41,390 bases of DNA from RGIG4608 sp964534905 (GTDB lineage Bacteria > Bacillota > Clostridia > Oscillospirales > CAG-272). Below are positions 39,638-41,390 of the stretch, piece after piece (positions within the stretch are counted from its first letter, which is position 1; each line of letters opens with the position of its first letter). The position numbers and the translations under genes were made by a program. Where the stretch lies: assembly GCA_964534905.1 (NCBI GenBank), contig CAZHPZ010000007.1:1-41390 (forward strand), given 5' to 3'. The notes beneath the pieces were generated by a model, which had not been told where the DNA came from, did no database searches, and was given only the letters and a program-made list of their open reading frames with translations.

Positions 39638-40113
39638 ACTTCAGAATAGGTCACGGATATGATGTTCACAGGCTTGTCCCCGGCAGAAAGCTTGTTATAG
39701 GCGGTGTTGATATACCGCACGAGGTCGGACTTCTCGGTCACTCTGATGCAGATGTCCTGCTTCACGCCATATCGGATTCTCTGCTCGGTGCATGTGCCGC
39801 AGGAGATATCGGAGCACATTTTCCCGACACGGACGAAAAATACAAGGACGCAGACAGTATGGTATTGCTCCTTGAGGTCGGGAAAATCGTGCGAGAGCGC
39901 GGATACGAGATAGAAAATATAGATGCAACCGTGATAGCACAGGCACCGAAGCTTGCACCGTATATACAGAATATGAGAAAGAACATCGCAAAAGCGCTTG
40001 AAATAGACATAAATTCCGTCAGCGTTAAAGCGACAACCGAGGAGCATCTCGGATTCACGGGAGAAAAGCTCGGAATATCCGCTCACTCGGTATGTCTGAT
40101 ATATAAAAAATAA
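39634..40113 (+). CDS. ispF: 2-C-methyl-D-erythritol 2,4-cyclodiphosphate synthase IspF
   Basis: IspF cyclises CDP-ME-2-phosphate to MEcPP, a later step of the pathway served by IspD. The 159-residue protein has the metal ligands in GYDVHRL (Asp8, His10) and GHSDADVLLHA (His42 region), plus TTEEHLGFTGEKLG near the C-terminus. The ATG at 39634 overlaps the ispD stop by four bases and follows GGAGGA; a longer in-frame reading from 39550 lies within ispD. ispE is not in the window. Confidence 0.97.
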   Translation: MNFRIGHGYDVHRLVPGRKLVIGGVDIPHEVGLLGHSDADVLLHAISDSLLGACAAGDIGAHFPDTDEKYKDADSMVLLLEVGKIVRERGYEIENIDATVIAQAPKLAPYIQNMRKNIAKALEIDINSVSVKATTEEHLGFTGEKLGISAHSVCLIYKK

Positions 40114-40293
40114 AATGCGCCCCGAGGAGCGCAAAAAGCATATGCTCCCTGCAAGCTCAATACGCCAACTTCCCTTTTCGTAACATCATTTTGCAGAAGC
40201 ATATACCGTTTTTCATTAATATTTTATGCCGCACTCCCTGTTTTCGACATAATATTTACGCCCGTTTTCGGTAATATATGAAAGGAGCCAACT

Positions 40294-40953
40294 ATGATAT
40301 ACATAGCACCGTCGCTTTTGGCGGCAGATTTTTCGAATTTATCGGCAGATATAGAAAGAATAACCAAGGCCGGAGCCGATTATCTCCACCTTGACGTAAT
40401 GGACGGAGCCTTTGTGCCGAACATCAGCTTCGGATCACCCGTCATATCATCGATAAGAAAATCGTCGTCGCTCTTCTTCGACGTTCATCTTATGATTAAA
40501 AATCCGCACAGATACATCGACGATTTCGTTCGTGCCGGAGCGGACAGTATCACTATTCATTACGAAAGCACATCACGCCCGAAGGACGTAATAAAAAGAA
40601 TACGTGATCTTGACGTCAAGGCGGGCATAGCAATCTCGCCATCAACTCCTTACGAAGCCGTCCTTCCCTATCTCAATCAGGTGGATATGGTACTTGTAAT
40701 GACAGTGGAGCCGGGATTCGGAGGTCAGAAAATGATTCCCGAAACCATCGAAAAGGTAAGGCAGATAAGGAAATATGCAGATGAGCATAAAATACCCGTC
40801 AATATCGAGGTTGACGGCGGAATCAATGCAGACAATGCGCATCTCGCAATAGAAGCGGGTGCAAACGTCATAGTTGCAGGCTCGGCAATATTCGGATCAA
40901 GAACGCCGAGAAAGGTCATTTCAAAAATAAGAGAAGCCGAGTTAACGGAATAG
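40294..40953 (+). CDS. rpe: Ribulose-phosphate 3-epimerase
   Basis: A TIM-barrel enzyme interconverting ribulose 5-phosphate and xylulose 5-phosphate. The 219 residues show SLLAADFSNL, HLDVMDGAFVPN, FFDVHLMI, TVEPGFGGQKM and VDGGINADNA, which include the metal ligands (His, Asp, His, Asp). AAGGAG precedes the ATG. It lies 180 bases after ispF; that gap shows no clear promoter and no standard terminator, so it may be the end of the rpiB-ispD-ispF run. With rpiB it supplies the non-oxidative pentose phosphate branch. Confidence 0.97.
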   Translation: MIYIAPSLLAADFSNLSADIERITKAGADYLHLDVMDGAFVPNISFGSPVISSIRKSSSLFFDVHLMIKNPHRYIDDFVRAGADSITIHYESTSRPKDVIKRIRDLDVKAGIAISPSTPYEAVLPYLNQVDMVLVMTVEPGFGGQKMIPETIEKVRQIRKYADEHKIPVNIEVDGGINADNAHLAIEAGANVIVAGSAIFGSRTPRKVISKIREAELTE

Positions 40954-40964
40954 CTCTGCGGTAC

Positions 40965-40993
40965 TTGACTAATTCGCTCTTTTATGTTATACT
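40965..40993 (+). promoter_or_regulatory. Promoter of the small gene at 41025
   Basis: TTGACT (40965-40970), a 17-base spacer and TATACT (40988-40993), about 32 bases before the ATG. Confidence 0.8.
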
Positions 40994-41024
40994 AATTTGT
41001 TGAATAAAATCAGGAGGATTTGAT

Positions 41025-41312
41025 ATGGAGCTTGTAGAAGGAAAATACTTGGAATATAAAAACAGACCTCTCGTTCGTGAGGGCAACACCATTTGCTACG
41101 GCGATAAAACAGAGCGTTGCTTTTTGATACTTGAGATAATGTCCTACAAAAAGGACGAGGAAACGGGAAAGGAGCTTCCCGACACGGTGTTCATTCAGAT
41201 CATCGACTCAAAGGATCCCAACAACATTATCAAGCAGGGACAGAAATCAGGTCTCTACGACGCATTCTCGCTCGGTCTTGTATGGCTTGAGAGAGAGCTT
41301 ATGGTAAAATAA
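41025..41312 (+). CDS. Hypothetical small protein, unknown function
   Basis: A 95-residue soluble protein, mostly beta-strand at the N-terminus (MELVEGKYLEYKNRPLVREGNTICYGDKTERCFLILEI is a run of short strands) with a C-terminal helix. I do not recognise a named family or motif. A clear promoter and an AGGAGG ribosome binding site seven bases before the ATG show that it is a real, separately transcribed gene. The remaining 78 bases to the window edge contain no visible feature. Confidence 0.78.
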   Translation: MELVEGKYLEYKNRPLVREGNTICYGDKTERCFLILEIMSYKKDEETGKELPDTVFIQIIDSKDPNNIIKQGQKSGLYDAFSLGLVWLERELMVK

Positions 41313-41390
41313 AGTCCAAAAAATCCGAGTACCGACTGTGTGCTGATAAGACAGTAATTTGAGAAAATTACGAAATCGGCAACTGCAAGC

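Noticed and set aside
40118..40136. A hairpin after ispF (TGCGC and GCGCA arms) as a plus-strand terminator
   Set aside because: The stem is short and is followed by A's, not T's, on the plus strand; T's occur only on the minus strand, where no gene ends.
1..41390. tRNA, rRNA, CRISPR array, transposase or integrase genes
   Set aside because: None could be recognised on either strand by reading; short structured RNAs could still be missed without a covariance-model scan.

Overview
The window looks like chromosomal DNA from a member of the Clostridia (Bacillota), plausibly an uncultured gut lineage. The signs are: strong AGGAGG-type ribosome binding sites; many sigma-A promoters with exactly 17-bp spacers; three T-box leaders in front of aminoacyl-tRNA synthetase genes (valS, thrS, pheST); the ylxM-ffh-rpsP-khpA order; a ymfF/ymfH peptidase pair; UPF0291 and DUF1294 proteins; and secreted proteins with BspA-type leucine-rich repeats. 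The genus cannot be fixed from the sequence alone. There are no rRNA or tRNA genes, CRISPR arrays, transposase genes or complete prophage.

Layout. 1-4482 (minus): ymfF-ymfH-like M16 peptidases, then lgt and folD (folD runs off the left edge). 4611-7692 (plus): ylxM-ffh-rpsP-khpA, then an unknown protein. 7740-9415 (minus): two type IV pilin-like proteins, one carrying a beta-solenoid passenger. 9416-10108: a non-coding stretch with a palindrome-ended 25-bp inverted repeat. 10109-14013 (minus): an LRR lipoprotein, a membrane protein and comEC. 14048-14393: acpP. 14457-17119 (minus): alr-CPBP protease-tadA. 17250-18069: a small membrane protein converging on a phage-type holin cassette. 18201-24265 (plus): T-box-valS, a winged-helix protein, a methylglyoxal-synthase-like protein, T-box-thrS. 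24312-26182 (minus): a lipoprotein and a secreted cysteine peptidase. 26362-28419 (minus): an EF-G-like GTPase. 28683-33074 (plus): MBL hydrolase-gltX-glnS-DUF1294. 33092-36886: T-box-pheS-pheT. 36939-40953: UPF0291-tsaE-tsaB-rpiB-ispD-ispF and rpe. 40965-41312: a small unknown protein.

Function. Most of the window is housekeeping: tRNA charging (Val, Thr, Glu, Gln, Phe), tRNA modification (tadA; tsaE and tsaB for t6A), protein export (ffh, lgt), isoprenoid precursors (ispD, ispF), pentose-phosphate isomerisation (rpiB, rpe), one-carbon metabolism (folD) and cell-wall D-alanine (alr). Lgt is the enzyme that would lipidate the two predicted lipoproteins here. ComEC and the pilin-like proteins could belong to a shared type IV pilus/DNA-uptake apparatus, but no assembly ATPase, platform protein or prepilin peptidase gene is in the window.

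I do not see one clear large undescribed system. The most unusual loci are the pilin-beta-solenoid pair, a methylglyoxal-synthase homologue with a rewritten active site, an orphan holin cassette among housekeeping genes, and the promoter-plus-hairpin element at 9636-9803.
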